A stretch of DNA of 64,000 nucleotides from Bacteroidota bacterium (GTDB taxonomy: Bacteria; Bacteroidota; Bacteroidia; B-17B0; Aurantibacillaceae), in contig JAJNDK010000001.1 in NCBI GenBank assembly GCA_021156365.1, positions 496,001 through 560,000 on the forward strand, given 5' to 3'. The position numbers and the translations under genes are program-made. Numbering within the stretch: the stretch's first letter is position 1; every line of letters starts with the position of its first letter. Below the pieces are notes generated by a model, which saw only the letters and a list, made by a program, of their open reading frames with translations, was not told the origin of the DNA and searched no databases. Below are positions 18,757 to 28,742 of the stretch, in pieces.

Positions 18757-19323
18757 ATGCACGAAATTGAACCTTTCTATAACTGGCGTCATCTTTACAC
18801 GGCAGAGGAAGATCCCGAATCGCCTTTCTACGGACGCGAGTATAGCGAATTCGAGTTCAGCAATACCATTTACAATTATATGCTCCATCCCCAATGGGAC
18901 ACGATCGGATCGGAAACGCTTTACATAAAGATCCTGTATGTAGACTACACCGAAAAATATTGTGTGATCGAGCTGATAGGTGAATGGAACGATGCCATCG
19001 GCAATGACATTATGCTGCTGAAGCGCGATGTTATGGATGCGCTGATATATCTTGAGATAAATAAATTTATCATCATCGGGGAAAATGTACTGAATTTTCA
19101 TGTTTCCGATGATTGTTATTACGAAGAGTGGTTTGAGGACATCGGTGATGGCTGGATCGCTTTTGTGAATTTCCGCGATCATGTAATGAAAGAATTCAGC
19201 TCCAACAACCTCGATTATTATTTTAATTCAGGTGGAGAGCTGAATGATATGAACTGGAGGCGATTCAGCCCCGGGCAGCTGTTTGGCAATATTTCCAAGA
19301 TCATTTCCAAGCGATTGGAGTAA
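18757..19323 (+). CDS. Conserved hypothetical protein downstream of trmD
   Basis: A 188-residue protein without signal peptide or membrane segment, rich in acidic and aromatic residues (for example DCYYEEWFEDIGDGW). I start it at the ATG at 18757, one base after the trmD stop; an ATG at 18691 in the same frame would overlap trmD by 65 bases and is less likely. The tight packing implies co-expression with trmD. I do not recognise a domain; it looks like a soluble cytoplasmic protein. Confidence 0.75.
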   Translation: MHEIEPFYNWRHLYTAEEDPESPFYGREYSEFEFSNTIYNYMLHPQWDTIGSETLYIKILYVDYTEKYCVIELIGEWNDAIGNDIMLLKRDVMDALIYLEINKFIIIGENVLNFHVSDDCYYEEWFEDIGDGWIAFVNFRDHVMKEFSSNNLDYYFNSGGELNDMNWRRFSPGQLFGNISKIISKRLE

Positions 19324-19465
19324 AAGGTCTCGATACATCCCGATACAAGTTCTTTAGTGTATCCTGTGTAAATCAAGTCAAATTGCATGTAAAGGCTGTA
19401 ATCAGGACACTCCTGACAGTCTGCTATAAAATCAACTTTCCGTGGAACAGCTATAAAACAAAAAA

Positions 19466-19493
19466 GCACCCTGACATACAATCGTCAGGGTGC
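19466..19493 (-). terminator. Bidirectional rho-independent terminator
   Basis: A perfect 10-bp stem (GCACCCTGAC / GTCAGGGTGC) with an 8-base loop lies between two converging genes. On the minus strand it is followed by a run of six T, so it mainly serves the TPR gene; on the plus strand only TTT follows. Nearly the same stem occurs at 57841-57880. Confidence 0.85.
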
Positions 19494-19517
19494 TTTCAAA
19501 GATCCATTTATTTTTGC

Positions 19518-20792
19518 TTATTTTTTCATTCTTTCTGTCATTGCCGTAGCCTTTGCCGTTTCTCCTGTGATCAGGTAGAGCTTACGCAAAGCCTGCATAG
19601 TAGAGCGGTCGGTCGGTTTAAGATCGAGAGCTTTTTCCAGGGCAGGGATCGCATTTTTGAATTGCACCGCTGCTTTATCAGCAAGGGCTTTTTGCTCAGC
19701 ATTCATTTTTGTTATCGCATTTGCTTTATTATCGTAATAACCGCCCCAGTTGTTATACAAGGCGCCCATATTGTACCAGGTATCAAAACTCTTACTATCC
19801 AGCTCACTTGCCATTTTATAATCTGCAGCGGCTTTGGTCATATACTCTTCAAACTCTTTCGGTTTGTCTTTATCCTTGCCTTTCTCATCTTTCGGATTGG
19901 CCAGGTTATCATACACATTACCACGTACAAGATAGAACAGGGAATTTTTCGGATCTTTTTCAATAGACAGGTTCAGGTTGGCAAGCGCCTGGTCCTGTTT
20001 CCCCTGTCTCAGGTAAAACTCCGTTTCTTTATTCATCAGATCGGTTGACCCAGGGAAGGCCTTTCTTCCGGCCTGCAGGGTTTCCATAGCTCCTACGGAA
20101 TCCTTTAGCGCCATTTTTGCATCATACAATACATTGTACGCATATGGGTCAGCCATTTTTTCGCGGATCATTGTTTCAGCATACTTCTTCACATTTTCCT
20201 GGTTTCCTGATTTTTGAGAGCTTAAGATCGCATTGAACAAAGAGCTGGTATCTTTTTTACCCATCATTTTTGTCATCGTAAATGAGGTGAAATAAAAGTC
20301 TGCGGCCTCATCGTACTTTTTTGATTTATAACGACCGAAAGCAAGATTATTTACATCATTCATCATCAGCATGCCCAGCATACCCATATCCGTTTCGTAT
20401 GCTTTATCCTTATCGAGTTCTGCTGCTTTTTGCAGTGCTTTACCGGCTTCCTCATACTCTGCGATGGAAACATTCCCATAAGCCAGTGCTTTTCTTTCGT
20501 CTTTATCCGGTACAGTAGCTGTTAGTTTGGTTTCTTCGTTCTTCAGGTTTTGTACAAATGAGTAATACTCCACTTTCGCTTTATACACCCAGGTTTTGGC
20601 TTTGCCTTTGGTATCCTCATTCACGATTGCCAGATCGATAGCTTCTTTCGCTTTTGCCAGTGACGAAGGGTCTTTGCTGCTTTCATAATCACTGATATTG
20701 CGCCATGCTGTTTGTACCTTAGCGGACTGCGCGATCGTTAATAAAGGTGCACTTATCAATAATGCCCCGATCAATGTGTTCTTCATATTCAT
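19518..20792 (-). CDS. Secreted tetratricopeptide-repeat protein
   Basis: A 424-residue protein with a signal peptide (MKNTLIGALLISAPLLTIAQ, cut near residue 23) and helical repeats of TPR type over most of the length, for example KYDEAADFYFTSF, QDQALANLNLSIEKDP and AIPALEKALDLKP. It is probably a periplasmic scaffold. The gene lies 61 bases after gyrA on the same strand and could be read through from it, and it ends at the strong terminator at 19466-19493. No enzymatic motif is visible; the partner is unknown. Confidence 0.8.
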   Translation of the reverse strand: MNMKNTLIGALLISAPLLTIAQSAKVQTAWRNISDYESSKDPSSLAKAKEAIDLAIVNEDTKGKAKTWVYKAKVEYYSFVQNLKNEETKLTATVPDKDERKALAYGNVSIAEYEEAGKALQKAAELDKDKAYETDMGMLGMLMMNDVNNLAFGRYKSKKYDEAADFYFTSFTMTKMMGKKDTSSLFNAILSSQKSGNQENVKKYAETMIREKMADPYAYNVLYDAKMALKDSVGAMETLQAGRKAFPGSTDLMNKETEFYLRQGKQDQALANLNLSIEKDPKNSLFYLVRGNVYDNLANPKDEKGKDKDKPKEFEEYMTKAAADYKMASELDSKSFDTWYNMGALYNNWGGYYDNKANAITKMNAEQKALADKAAVQFKNAIPALEKALDLKPTDRSTMQALRKLYLITGETAKATAMTERMKK

Positions 20793-20853
20793 ACTATTGC
20801 TATTTCTTTATATTAGTTATTTCCTGTCCGGAGAGCAATTCTCCTGCCAAAAA

Positions 20854-23418
20854 TTATTCAGTAGGCGTTTCGTTCTCTGTTCCTGTCTGCTCATCAGACG
20901 CAGGCTCGTTATCATTTCCATAAACCGGGGTGCTGCCATTTTCCGTTCCGTTCTCTGTTCCTTCCTCGTCATCCTCATGGTCTACTTTGGTAACAGCTGC
21001 AATTTCGTCCGCTTCGGAAATATTGATCAAACGAACGCCCTGTGTGGCTCGTCCCATCACACGCAATGCGGAAACTTCCAGACGGATCGTAATACCTTCT
21101 TTGGTAATGATCATCAGGTCGTTTGCATCCGTAACAGATTTGATCGCCACGAGATGGCCGGTTTTATCAGTGATATTGATCGTTTTCACACCTTTTCCTC
21201 CACGGTTCGTGATCCGGTATTCATCAATTTCCGAACGTTTGCCATATCCTTTTTCAGAAACAACCAATACATTGGATTTCAGGTCATCGATACAGATCAT
21301 ACCGATCACTTCATTCTTGTCGCCTTCTTCGTCATTCAGATCGATCGCAATTACACCGGAAGCATTCCGTCCCATCGGACGTACTTTCTCTTCAGGGAAA
21401 CGGCATACTTTACCGAATTTGGTAGCGATCATGATCTCGTTTTTACCATTTGTAAAGGCTGCTTCTAACAACTGATCTCCTTCACGAATAGTGATGGCAT
21501 TGATACCGTTTGCTCTTGGCCTGGAATACGCCTCCAGCGAAGTTTTCTTGATAATCCCTTCTTTTGTACAAAGGATGATGAAGTTATTATTGATATACTC
21601 TTCTTCGGAGAGTGATCTTACATTAATAAATGCTTTTACTTTGTCATCAGCCGGTATATTCAATAAATTCTGAATAGCGCGTCCTTTGCTTGTTTTGTTT
21701 CCTTCGGGAACTTCGTATGCACGCAGCCAGAATACCTGCCCTTTTTCAGTGAACAGTAATAAATAAGCGTGAGTGGATGCAATGAACATGTGCTCGATAA
21801 AATCCTCATCGCGGGTAGCCGATCCTTTCGATCCTTTACCACCCCTGTTCTGTGATTTATATTCCGTTAAGCTCGTACGTTTGATATAACCTAAGTGGGA
21901 GATCGTTATCACTACATCCTCGTCAGCGATAATATCTTCCATACGGATATCATCTCCTGCATAAACGATGTCGGTTTTTCTTGCATCACCGTATTTTTCT
22001 TTTACTTCCAGCAATTCATCTTTTATGATCTTCATACGCAAAGGCTCATCCGCCAGAATATTCTTCAGGAAGTTAATGTGGTTCATCAACTCGGTGTATT
22101 CTGCTTTCAGCTTATCACGTTCCAGGCCTGTTAATGTACGCAGACGCATATCGAGGATCGCGCGCGACTGAAGTTCTGATAAATTAAACTTGCCCATCAA
22201 TTCATCACGTGCAATATCAGGGGAAGCCGAATCACGGATGATCTTGATCACTTCATCGAGGTGATCGATCGCGATCAGTAAACCTTCTAAAATATGTGCA
22301 CGTTTCTCTGCCTGTGCCAGCTCATATTTTGTTCTTCTTACAACCACGTCGTGTCTGTGCTCCACAAAATGGTGTACCTGGTCTTTCAGGTTCAGCATCA
22401 GCGGGCGGCCATTCACAAGTGCAATATTGTTTACCGAGAAAGAAGTCTGAAGAGAAGTGTATTTGTATAAATTGTTCAGAACAACGCCCGAAACGGCATC
22501 CCTGCGCAATTCATATACGATACGCATACCGTCCCTGTCACTCTCGTCACGGATCTCGGTGATACCGTCAATTTTCTTATCATTGCAGAGATCCCATTGT
22601 TTTTTGATCATCTCAGCTTTGTTCAGTTGATAAGGGATCTCGTTCACAACAATGCGTTCCCTGTCTTTGTAGGTTTCAATGCTTGCTTTTGCACGCAGGA
22701 TCACACGGCCTCTTCCGGTATGGAAAGCTTCTTTCACACCCGAGAAACCATAGATCGTTCCACCGGTTGGGAAATCAGGAGCTTTCACAAACTGCATCAG
22801 TCCGTCGATGTCGATCTCTCTGTTATCGATATAAGCGATACAGGCGTCGCAAATTTCCCTCAGGTTGTGAGGTGCCATATTAGTAGCCATACCCACGGCG
22901 ATCCCGGAAGCTCCGTTCACCAATAGATTTGGGACCTTCGTCGGGAGAACAGAAGGTTCCTGGAGGGAGTCGTCAAAATTCGGACGGAAATCAACTGTTT
23001 CTTTCTCGATATCGGCAAGCATTTCCTCTGCTATCTTGCGAAGGCGGGCTTCCGTATAACGCATAGCTGCAGGTGGATCACCATCCACACTTCCGTAATT
23101 TCCCTGACCGTCTACCAAGGGGTAACGTAAGCTCCAGTCCTGGGCCATACGCACCATTGTATCATATACTGATGAATCGCCATGCGGATGGTATTTACCC
23201 AATACCTCACCCACGATACGGGCAGATTTTTTATACGGACGGTTGTGTAATACTCCTAACTCTAACATTCCATATAACACCCTTCTGTGAACAGGCTTTA
23301 AACCATCTCTCACATCAGGCAGTGCGCGGGACACAATAACCGACATCGAATAATCGATGTAAGCGGTTTTCATTTCATCTTCAATGTTAATTGGAATAAT
23401 TTTCTCTCCTTCAGCCAT
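20854..23418 (-). CDS. gyrA: DNA gyrase subunit A
   Basis: An 854-residue type IIA topoisomerase subunit that cuts and rejoins DNA during supercoiling with GyrB. The N-terminal block ([20 protein letters not shown]) is classic. The quinolone region [17 protein letters not shown] has S82 and D86 at the positions equivalent to E. coli S83 and D87, so no resistance change is seen. The active tyrosine is Y121 ([10 protein letters not shown]). The C-terminal pinwheel has a GyrA-box variant QNRGGKG at about residue 545 and a similar NRGGKG unit near 750. A very acidic, low-complexity tail (about 815-854, rich in E, D, T, N) ends the protein. The length and tail favour GyrA over ParC. Confidence 0.97.
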   Translation of the reverse strand: MAEGEKIIPINIEDEMKTAYIDYSMSVIVSRALPDVRDGLKPVHRRVLYGMLELGVLHNRPYKKSARIVGEVLGKYHPHGDSSVYDTMVRMAQDWSLRYPLVDGQGNYGSVDGDPPAAMRYTEARLRKIAEEMLADIEKETVDFRPNFDDSLQEPSVLPTKVPNLLVNGASGIAVGMATNMAPHNLREICDACIAYIDNREIDIDGLMQFVKAPDFPTGGTIYGFSGVKEAFHTGRGRVILRAKASIETYKDRERIVVNEIPYQLNKAEMIKKQWDLCNDKKIDGITEIRDESDRDGMRIVYELRRDAVSGVVLNNLYKYTSLQTSFSVNNIALVNGRPLMLNLKDQVHHFVEHRHDVVVRRTKYELAQAEKRAHILEGLLIAIDHLDEVIKIIRDSASPDIARDELMGKFNLSELQSRAILDMRLRTLTGLERDKLKAEYTELMNHINFLKNILADEPLRMKIIKDELLEVKEKYGDARKTDIVYAGDDIRMEDIIADEDVVITISHLGYIKRTSLTEYKSQNRGGKGSKGSATRDEDFIEHMFIASTHAYLLLFTEKGQVFWLRAYEVPEGNKTSKGRAIQNLLNIPADDKVKAFINVRSLSEEEYINNNFIILCTKEGIIKKTSLEAYSRPRANGINAITIREGDQLLEAAFTNGKNEIMIATKFGKVCRFPEEKVRPMGRNASGVIAIDLNDEEGDKNEVIGMICIDDLKSNVLVVSEKGYGKRSEIDEYRITNRGGKGVKTINITDKTGHLVAIKSVTDANDLMIITKEGITIRLEVSALRVMGRATQGVRLINISEADEIAAVTKVDHEDDEEGTENGTENGSTPVYGNDNEPASDEQTGTENETPTE

Positions 23419-23563
23419 ATTGATTGTTTAATATTAAATTTGTTAGTTCTTTCAGCAATTTTGTCAGGTCCTTTTTTGGCTAATTTTAACGCCTGTTTCA
23501 GCCTGTTCTTTTTTCTCCGAAAGAAGGTCGAAGATACAGAAAAATCAACAAATACAGCCCATA

Positions 23564-23590
23564 TTTATCAACATTTTTTTTGTTGATAAA
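23564..23590. repeat. Inverted repeat in the gyrA-clpC divergent spacer
   Basis: A 10-bp perfect inverted repeat (TTTATCAACA, seven T, TGTTGATAAA) lies between the divergent gyrA and clpC genes. Each arm contains TTATCAACA, one base from the DnaA-box consensus TTATCCACA. It may be a protein-binding site; it could also be a hairpin in a leader RNA. Confidence 0.4.
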
Positions 23591-23631
23591 TCGCCTTTTG
23601 GCAGGAGAATTGCCACTTACAAAATAGTACT

Positions 23632-23661
23632 TTTGAATTTGGCATTAATTGTGTAAATTAG
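23632..23661 (+). promoter_or_regulatory. Probable clpC promoter
   Basis: TTTG at 23632-23635 and TAAATTAG at 23654-23661, separated by 18 bases, fit the Bacteroidota pattern TTTG-N17-23-TAnnTTTG with one mismatch. The start codon is 36 bases downstream, preceded by an AAGGA-like ribosome site at 23686-23690. Confidence 0.45.
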
Positions 23662-23697
23662 TGCATAAAATCAACTATAAACAAAGAAGGATTTATT

Positions 23698-26241
23698 ATG
23701 GAAGCAAAATTTTCGCCCCGTGTAAAAGATGTGATCACCTACAGTCGTGAGGAAGCCTTACGTTTGGGGCATGATTATATAGGTCTTGAGCATTTGATGT
23801 TGGGTATCATACGAGATGGTGATGGTTTGGGGATCAAGCTATTGAAAAAGAACGGGGTAAATCTTCAGGAACTTCGCAAGCAGATTGAACAGGCAATCGG
23901 TATATCGGCAAAAAAGGTGAATAACCTGGCCAATATCCCACTGCTGAAACAGGCTGAAAAAGCACTGAAATTAACCTATTTGGAAGCAAAGCTCTTTAAA
24001 GCCACCGAGATCGGTACCGAACATTTATTATTATGCATACTGAAAGACAATGACAACGTAGCCTCCAAATCCCTGAACAGATTTGGTGTGGATTACGAAG
24101 CATTACGTTCTTCCCTCGAAGAATATGCAAAAAATCCGAGCGACGACATTCGTATGGAAGGTCCTACCTCTTCCGATGACGATGACGCGGATGACGCAAA
24201 TTTCGGATCCTCGTCCCAGTCCAAAAAACCGGGCGAATCCAAGTCAAAAACCCCTGTATTGGACAATTTTGGCCGTGATCTGACCAAAATGGCAGAAGAC
24301 GGCAAGCTGGATCCGATCGTAGGACGTGAAAAAGAGATCGAGCGTGTGTCGCAGATCTTATCCCGTCGTAAGAAAAATAACCCGATCCTGATCGGTGAGC
24401 CTGGTGTGGGTAAATCTGCAATCGCAGAAGGCCTTGCACTACGTATCGTTCAGCGTAAAGTTTCCCGCGTACTATTCGGAAAACGGGTAGTAACACTGGA
24501 TCTGGCTTCCCTCGTAGCAGGTACCAAATACCGTGGACAGTTCGAAGAGCGTATGAAGGCAGTAATGACAGAGTTGGAAAAATCGCCGGATGTGATCCTG
24601 TTCATTGATGAGATCCACACCATTATCGGTGCCGGTGGAGCGAGCGGATCACTGGATGCGAGCAATATGTTCAAACCGGCCCTGGCGCGTGGAGAGATCC
24701 AATGTATTGGTGCTACCACTCTTGACGAATACCGTCAGTATATTGAAAAAGACGGAGCTTTGGAACGCCGTTTCCAAAAAGTACTGATCGAGCCGGCTAC
24801 ACCGGATGAATCGATCCAGATCCTGAACAATATCAAATCAAAATACGAAGATCATCATAATGTAACCTATACCGACGAAGCGATCAAAGCCTGCGTTACA
24901 TTGACTGCCCGTTATCTTACCGACAGGCATTTACCGGATAAAGCGATCGACGCATTGGATGAAGCAGGATCACGTGTTCATATTACGAACATCAATGTTC
25001 CTCAAAACATCCTTGATATCGAACAGAAAATAGAAGATATCAAAGATGAGAAAAACAAGGTTGTTCGCAGCCAGAAATATGAAGAGGCAGCCAAACTGAG
25101 AGATGTGGAGAAAAACCTGCAAAACCAGTTAGAAGCCGCTAAAAAAGCGTGGGAGGAAGAAACGAAAAACAACCGCGTGATCGTTACCGAAGAAAATGTG
25201 GCTGATGTGGTTGCCATGATGACAGGTATTCCTGTTCAGCGTGTGAACCAGAACGAAACCAACAAGCTGCTGGTAATGGCGGAAGAAATGAAGGGCAAAG
25301 TAGTAGGCCAGGATGAAGCGGTTGCCAAAGTGGTGAAAGCCATCCAGCGTACACGTGCCGGGTTAAAAGACCCGAACAAACCGATCGGATCCTTTATATT
25401 CCTTGGTCCGACCGGGGTTGGTAAAACCCAGCTGGCCAAAATGCTTTCGAAAAACCTGTTTGACAATGATGATGCGTTGATCCGTATCGATATGAGCGAG
25501 TACATGGAGAAATTTGCCGTTACCCGCCTCATCGGAGCTCCTCCGGGATATGTAGGATACGAAGAAGGTGGACAGCTGACCGAAAAGGTACGTCGTCGCC
25601 CCTACTCTGTGGTGTTACTTGACGAGATCGAAAAAGCGCATCCGGATGTGTTCAATATGATGCTTCAGGTGCTTGATGATGGTATGCTGACCGACAGCCT
25701 CGGAAGAAAAATTGATTTCAAGAACACGATCATTATCATGACTTCTAACATTGGTGCGCGCCAGCTGAAAGACTTCGGACAAGGTGTTGGTTTCGGTACC
25801 CAGGCAAAAACCTCGGGAGCTGATGACAATGCCAAAGGTGTGGTGGAGAGCGCTTTGAAAAAAGCATTTGCACCGGAGTTCCTGAACCGTATCGATGATG
25901 TGATCATGTTCAACTCGTTGAGCAAAGAAGATATCCATAAGATCATCGACATTGAATTGTCGAAATTGTACGGGCGTCTTACTTCTCTTGGATATTCGGT
26001 TCAATTGACAGAAGATGCCAAAAATTTCATCGAAGAAAAAGGCTATGATGTACAGTATGGTGCACGTCCGTTGAAAAGAGCGATCCAGAAATATGTGGAG
26101 GATCCGCTGGCTGAAGAGATCATCAAATCAAGCCCGGCCGAAGGTGATGTACTGGAAGTTGGCTACGATAAGGATAAGCAGGAGATCACCGTTAACCTGG
26201 TGAAACCAAAATCCGAAAAGAAAAAGAAAAAAGAAGATTAA
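23698..26241 (+). CDS. clpC: ATP-dependent Clp protease ATPase subunit ClpC
   Basis: An 847-residue Hsp100 unfoldase. It has an N-terminal double Clp-N domain (about 1-150: [21 protein letters not shown]). The first AAA+ module carries Walker [14 protein letters not shown] and Walker [19 protein letters not shown]/middle coiled-coil region lies at about 430-480 ([15 protein letters not shown]). The second AAA+ module carries [12 protein letters not shown], followed by the C-terminal ClpB-D2-small domain and a lysine-rich tail. The UVR-like middle motif and length fit ClpC rather than ClpB. It unfolds substrates for ClpP in the cytoplasm. It is transcribed alone between its own promoter and a strong terminator. 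Confidence 0.95.
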   Translation: MEAKFSPRVKDVITYSREEALRLGHDYIGLEHLMLGIIRDGDGLGIKLLKKNGVNLQELRKQIEQAIGISAKKVNNLANIPLLKQAEKALKLTYLEAKLFKATEIGTEHLLLCILKDNDNVASKSLNRFGVDYEALRSSLEEYAKNPSDDIRMEGPTSSDDDDADDANFGSSSQSKKPGESKSKTPVLDNFGRDLTKMAEDGKLDPIVGREKEIERVSQILSRRKKNNPILIGEPGVGKSAIAEGLALRIVQRKVSRVLFGKRVVTLDLASLVAGTKYRGQFEERMKAVMTELEKSPDVILFIDEIHTIIGAGGASGSLDASNMFKPALARGEIQCIGATTLDEYRQYIEKDGALERRFQKVLIEPATPDESIQILNNIKSKYEDHHNVTYTDEAIKACVTLTARYLTDRHLPDKAIDALDEAGSRVHITNINVPQNILDIEQKIEDIKDEKNKVVRSQKYEEAAKLRDVEKNLQNQLEAAKKAWEEETKNNRVIVTEENVADVVAMMTGIPVQRVNQNETNKLLVMAEEMKGKVVGQDEAVAKVVKAIQRTRAGLKDPNKPIGSFIFLGPTGVGKTQLAKMLSKNLFDNDDALIRIDMSEYMEKFAVTRLIGAPPGYVGYEEGGQLTEKVRRRPYSVVLLDEIEKAHPDVFNMMLQVLDDGMLTDSLGRKIDFKNTIIIMTSNIGARQLKDFGQGVGFGTQAKTSGADDNAKGVVESALKKAFAPEFLNRIDDVIMFNSLSKEDIHKIIDIELSKLYGRLTSLGYSVQLTEDAKNFIEEKGYDVQYGARPLKRAIQKYVEDPLAEEIIKSSPAEGDVLEVGYDKDKQEITVNLVKPKSEKKKKKED

Positions 26242-26263
26242 TTTTTTCTCACTCTATAACAAG

Positions 26264-26293
26264 AACGCTCCACCCTGAGGTGGAGCGTTTTTT
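26264..26293 (+). terminator. Rho-independent terminator of clpC
   Basis: A perfect stem of about 11 bp (AACGCTCCACC / GGTGGAGCGTT) with a four-base loop CTGA runs directly into TTTTTT. It begins 22 bases after the clpC stop. Confidence 0.93.
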
Positions 26294-26325
26294 GTTTCTT
26301 TATTAGCCGGAGTTTAGTAATTTTG
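26291..26325 (+). promoter_or_regulatory. Probable promoter of the polysaccharide operon
   Basis: TTTG at 26291-26294 and a perfect TAATTTTG at 26318-26325 with a 23-base spacer, at the upper limit of the usual spacing. It starts inside the T-run of the clpC terminator. The -7 box overlaps the TTG at 26323 that opens the first operon gene, so translation probably begins further downstream if this promoter is used. Confidence 0.45.
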
Positions 26326-27684
26326 GAAGATATACGCGCGCGTTTGAAAACCTATCTTAGAGAAAATTTTCAATTCATTATCATTTGCCTGCTCTGGTTC
26401 ATTACCGGGGCGATATTTACTCCGGCTGCGCTCGTGCTGGTGCCTGTTACCGTTATTTTACTGTACCTGAGAGGCTATGAAAAAGAAATATTCATCGGAT
26501 TGTTATTTGTGCTCACCATGTCGGACAATCGGCTCGCAAGCGCCAACTGGGCTGCCGATGTAAAGAATATCTACATCGTTCTTTTCGCACTCATTGTAAT
26601 GAAAAATTTCAAGTCCTACGAAAACAAGATCAAATTACATCTCTACATTCTCCCATTTATTATCATTGCAGCCATTTGTATCCTATACAGCCCAAGCCCT
26701 TCTACGGCTGTACAGAAAACCCTTTCTTATTTCCTGCTGTTCCTGTCGGTTCCTAACTACTTTACCTATTTATATTCCAAACACGGTTCCCAATTTTTGA
26801 AAGAGATAATATGGGCCATCTTCTTTTTATTACTTATAGGCCTGGTCTTAAAATTAGTAGGTTCGTCTGTCATATCGCTGGCCGGTCGTTACCGCGGGAT
26901 CCTTGGAAATCCTAACGGCCTGGGTATCTATTGCTTTTTATTCATGATCTTTTTCGCGATCGTAAATGAATTCTTCTCCGATCTGTTCACCCGCAATCAA
27001 AAGATCTTTATCTATTTCGTGATCACTCTTTCGCTGATACTCTGTGGTGCCCGAAGCTCATTACTCGCTGTGATCATATTCTTTGTGTTCCGGTATTTCC
27101 ATCGTTTGTCGCCGGTTTTTGGTTTTATCATTCTTATCATATTTACGGGTACGTATGAGCTGATCCTCACGAATCTCGAATCCATTATTTATGCAGCGGG
27201 ACTCCAGGAATTCGCACGTGTAGATACGATCAAGGACGGTTCGGGAAGGCTCGTTGCCTGGGCTTTTGCCTGGGAAAACATCAACAGGAATCTGTTTATA
27301 GGTAAAGGATTCAGCTATACCGAATATTTGTATGTTGCCAATTATGAGTATCTCAGTAAACTGGGACACCAGGGCGCTGCACACAATGCCTACCTGACCT
27401 TCTGGCTGGATACGGGCTTCCTCGGGCTTGCCGCTTTTATGTCCGGCTTCCTTGGATTTATGTTTTCCTTATCCAAATTAAGTGTTTCGTTATTCCCTTT
27501 ATTGTATGCTATTCTGTTTTCCAACCAGTTCGAATCCTGGTTAACCGCTTCCCTGAATCCTTTCACGATCCTGTTGTTATGCAGCATCAGTCTGATTTAT
27601 GCAGCAGGGATCGAAAAAAAGCTGATCCAAAAAGACAGGGAAACACCAACTGAACCCGATCCGGGCACAATCATAGCCGCCTGA
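26323..27684 (+). CDS. O-antigen ligase / polysaccharide polymerase-like membrane protein
   Basis: A membrane protein of up to 453 residues with about ten hydrophobic segments and a large loop (about residues 275-345) in the second half containing GSGRLVAWAFAWEN and the HNAYLTFWLDTGFLGL block, the arrangement of the O-antigen ligase (WaaL)/Wzy superfamily (PF04932). It would join or polymerise sugar units on the periplasmic side. The start is uncertain: the first in-frame start is TTG at 26323, but this lies within a -7 box, and TTG at 26344 is an alternative. The stop overlaps the next start by one base. Confidence 0.8.
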   Translation: MEDIRARLKTYLRENFQFIIICLLWFITGAIFTPAALVLVPVTVILLYLRGYEKEIFIGLLFVLTMSDNRLASANWAADVKNIYIVLFALIVMKNFKSYENKIKLHLYILPFIIIAAICILYSPSPSTAVQKTLSYFLLFLSVPNYFTYLYSKHGSQFLKEIIWAIFFLLLIGLVLKLVGSSVISLAGRYRGILGNPNGLGIYCFLFMIFFAIVNEFFSDLFTRNQKIFIYFVITLSLILCGARSSLLAVIIFFVFRYFHRLSPVFGFIILIIFTGTYELILTNLESIIYAAGLQEFARVDTIKDGSGRLVAWAFAWENINRNLFIGKGFSYTEYLYVANYEYLSKLGHQGAAHNAYLTFWLDTGFLGLAAFMSGFLGFMFSLSKLSVSLFPLLYAILFSNQFESWLTASLNPFTILLLCSISLIYAAGIEKKLIQKDRETPTEPDPGTIIAA

Positions 27685-28742
27685 TGAAAAGACCTGTAGT
27701 TATATTTTTATATACGGAGATCGCCACCTATTTTACGGCCTGCTGCAATGAACTGCAGAAATTTGCAGACGTGCATGTGATAAGATACCCGGTAAATAAA
27801 GAAGCTCCTTTCCAGTTTGGTGAAGACGGAGATGGTGTGAAATACTACGAGCGAAAAAATCACTCACCGGAGGAATTAAAACAATTAGTCCTGTCATTAA
27901 ATCCCGATATTATTTTTTGCAGTGGCTGGATTGATAAAGAATACCTGAAAATATGCGCTGCTTATAAAGGAAAGATCCCGGTGGTATTGTGCATGGATAC
28001 CAAATGGAAAGGCACCGCAAAACAAAAGATAGCTGCCCTGCTTTCTCCTTTTTTATTAAAGACCAAATTCTCGCATGCCTGGGTGCCCGGAAACAGGCAA
28101 AAAGAATATGCAAAAAAATTAGGCTTTGCAGAAAAGCAGATCCATACCGGGTATTACTGCGCAGATACTTCTTTCTTCTCTCCCCTCTTCCATAAATACA
28201 AAGCGCAAAAGAAAACGAATTTCCCGAAACGCTTTCTCTACGTAGGGCGTTATTATGATTTTAAAGGCATTACCGATCTCTGGCAGGCATTCATTCAATT
28301 GCAGAAGGAAACACCATCCGAATGGGAGCTGTGGTGCCTCGGCACCGGAGATATAGATCCGATGCAGCATCCGAAGATCAAACACTTTGGTTTTGTTCAG
28401 CCAAGCGACCTGGAACCCTATATTGCCGATACAGGAATCTTTATCCTTCCGAGCCGTTTCGAGCCCTGGGCGGTGGTAGTGCACGAATATGCTGCTGCCG
28501 GTTTTCCTATGATATTAAGCTCGGAAGTAGGCTCTGCCGATTCGTTCCTTATTACAGGAGAGAATGGCTACCTTTTCGAGCCAGCCAACATCCCGGATCT
28601 CAAAGAAAAATTAAAAAGCATTACAGCCGTATCGGATGAAACCTTAAATTTGATGAGCGAAAGAAGCGCCGCATTGGCCGATAGATTAACTACTCAAACC
28701 TGGGCGCAAACAGCTCTAACAATTATACGAAATGCAAACTAA
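27684..28742 (+). CDS. Glycosyltransferase, GT4-like
   Basis: A 352-residue GT-B fold transferase that moves a sugar from a nucleotide donor. The C-terminal half has FLYVGRYYDFKGITDLWQAF and the donor-binding motif FEPWAVVVHEYAAAGFP with the E-x7-E pair, then GENGYLFEPAN. The N-terminal half has a Rossmann-like start (VIFLYTEIATYFTACCNEL) without a signal peptide, so it acts in the cytoplasm. It is translationally coupled to both neighbours (1-base overlap before, 11-base overlap after). Donor and acceptor cannot be told. Confidence 0.88.
   Translation: MKRPVVIFLYTEIATYFTACCNELQKFADVHVIRYPVNKEAPFQFGEDGDGVKYYERKNHSPEELKQLVLSLNPDIIFCSGWIDKEYLKICAAYKGKIPVVLCMDTKWKGTAKQKIAALLSPFLLKTKFSHAWVPGNRQKEYAKKLGFAEKQIHTGYYCADTSFFSPLFHKYKAQKKTNFPKRFLYVGRYYDFKGITDLWQAFIQLQKETPSEWELWCLGTGDIDPMQHPKIKHFGFVQPSDLEPYIADTGIFILPSRFEPWAVVVHEYAAAGFPMILSSEVGSADSFLITGENGYLFEPANIPDLKEKLKSITAVSDETLNLMSERSAALADRLTTQTWAQTALTIIRNAN

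Noticed and set aside
19383-20048. A 221-codon plus-strand frame opposite the TPR gene
   Set aside because: It is antisense to a gene with a clear signal peptide and TPR repeats; its product is rich in C, F, H and R, with no domain.
20698-21468. A 256-codon plus-strand frame opposite gyrA
   Set aside because: It lies antisense to the conserved C-terminal part of gyrA, and its composition is atypical.
23564-23590. Replication origin suggested by DnaA-like boxes
   Set aside because: Only one pair of imperfect boxes, no AT-rich unwinding region with repeats, and no dnaA, dnaN or parAB genes nearby.
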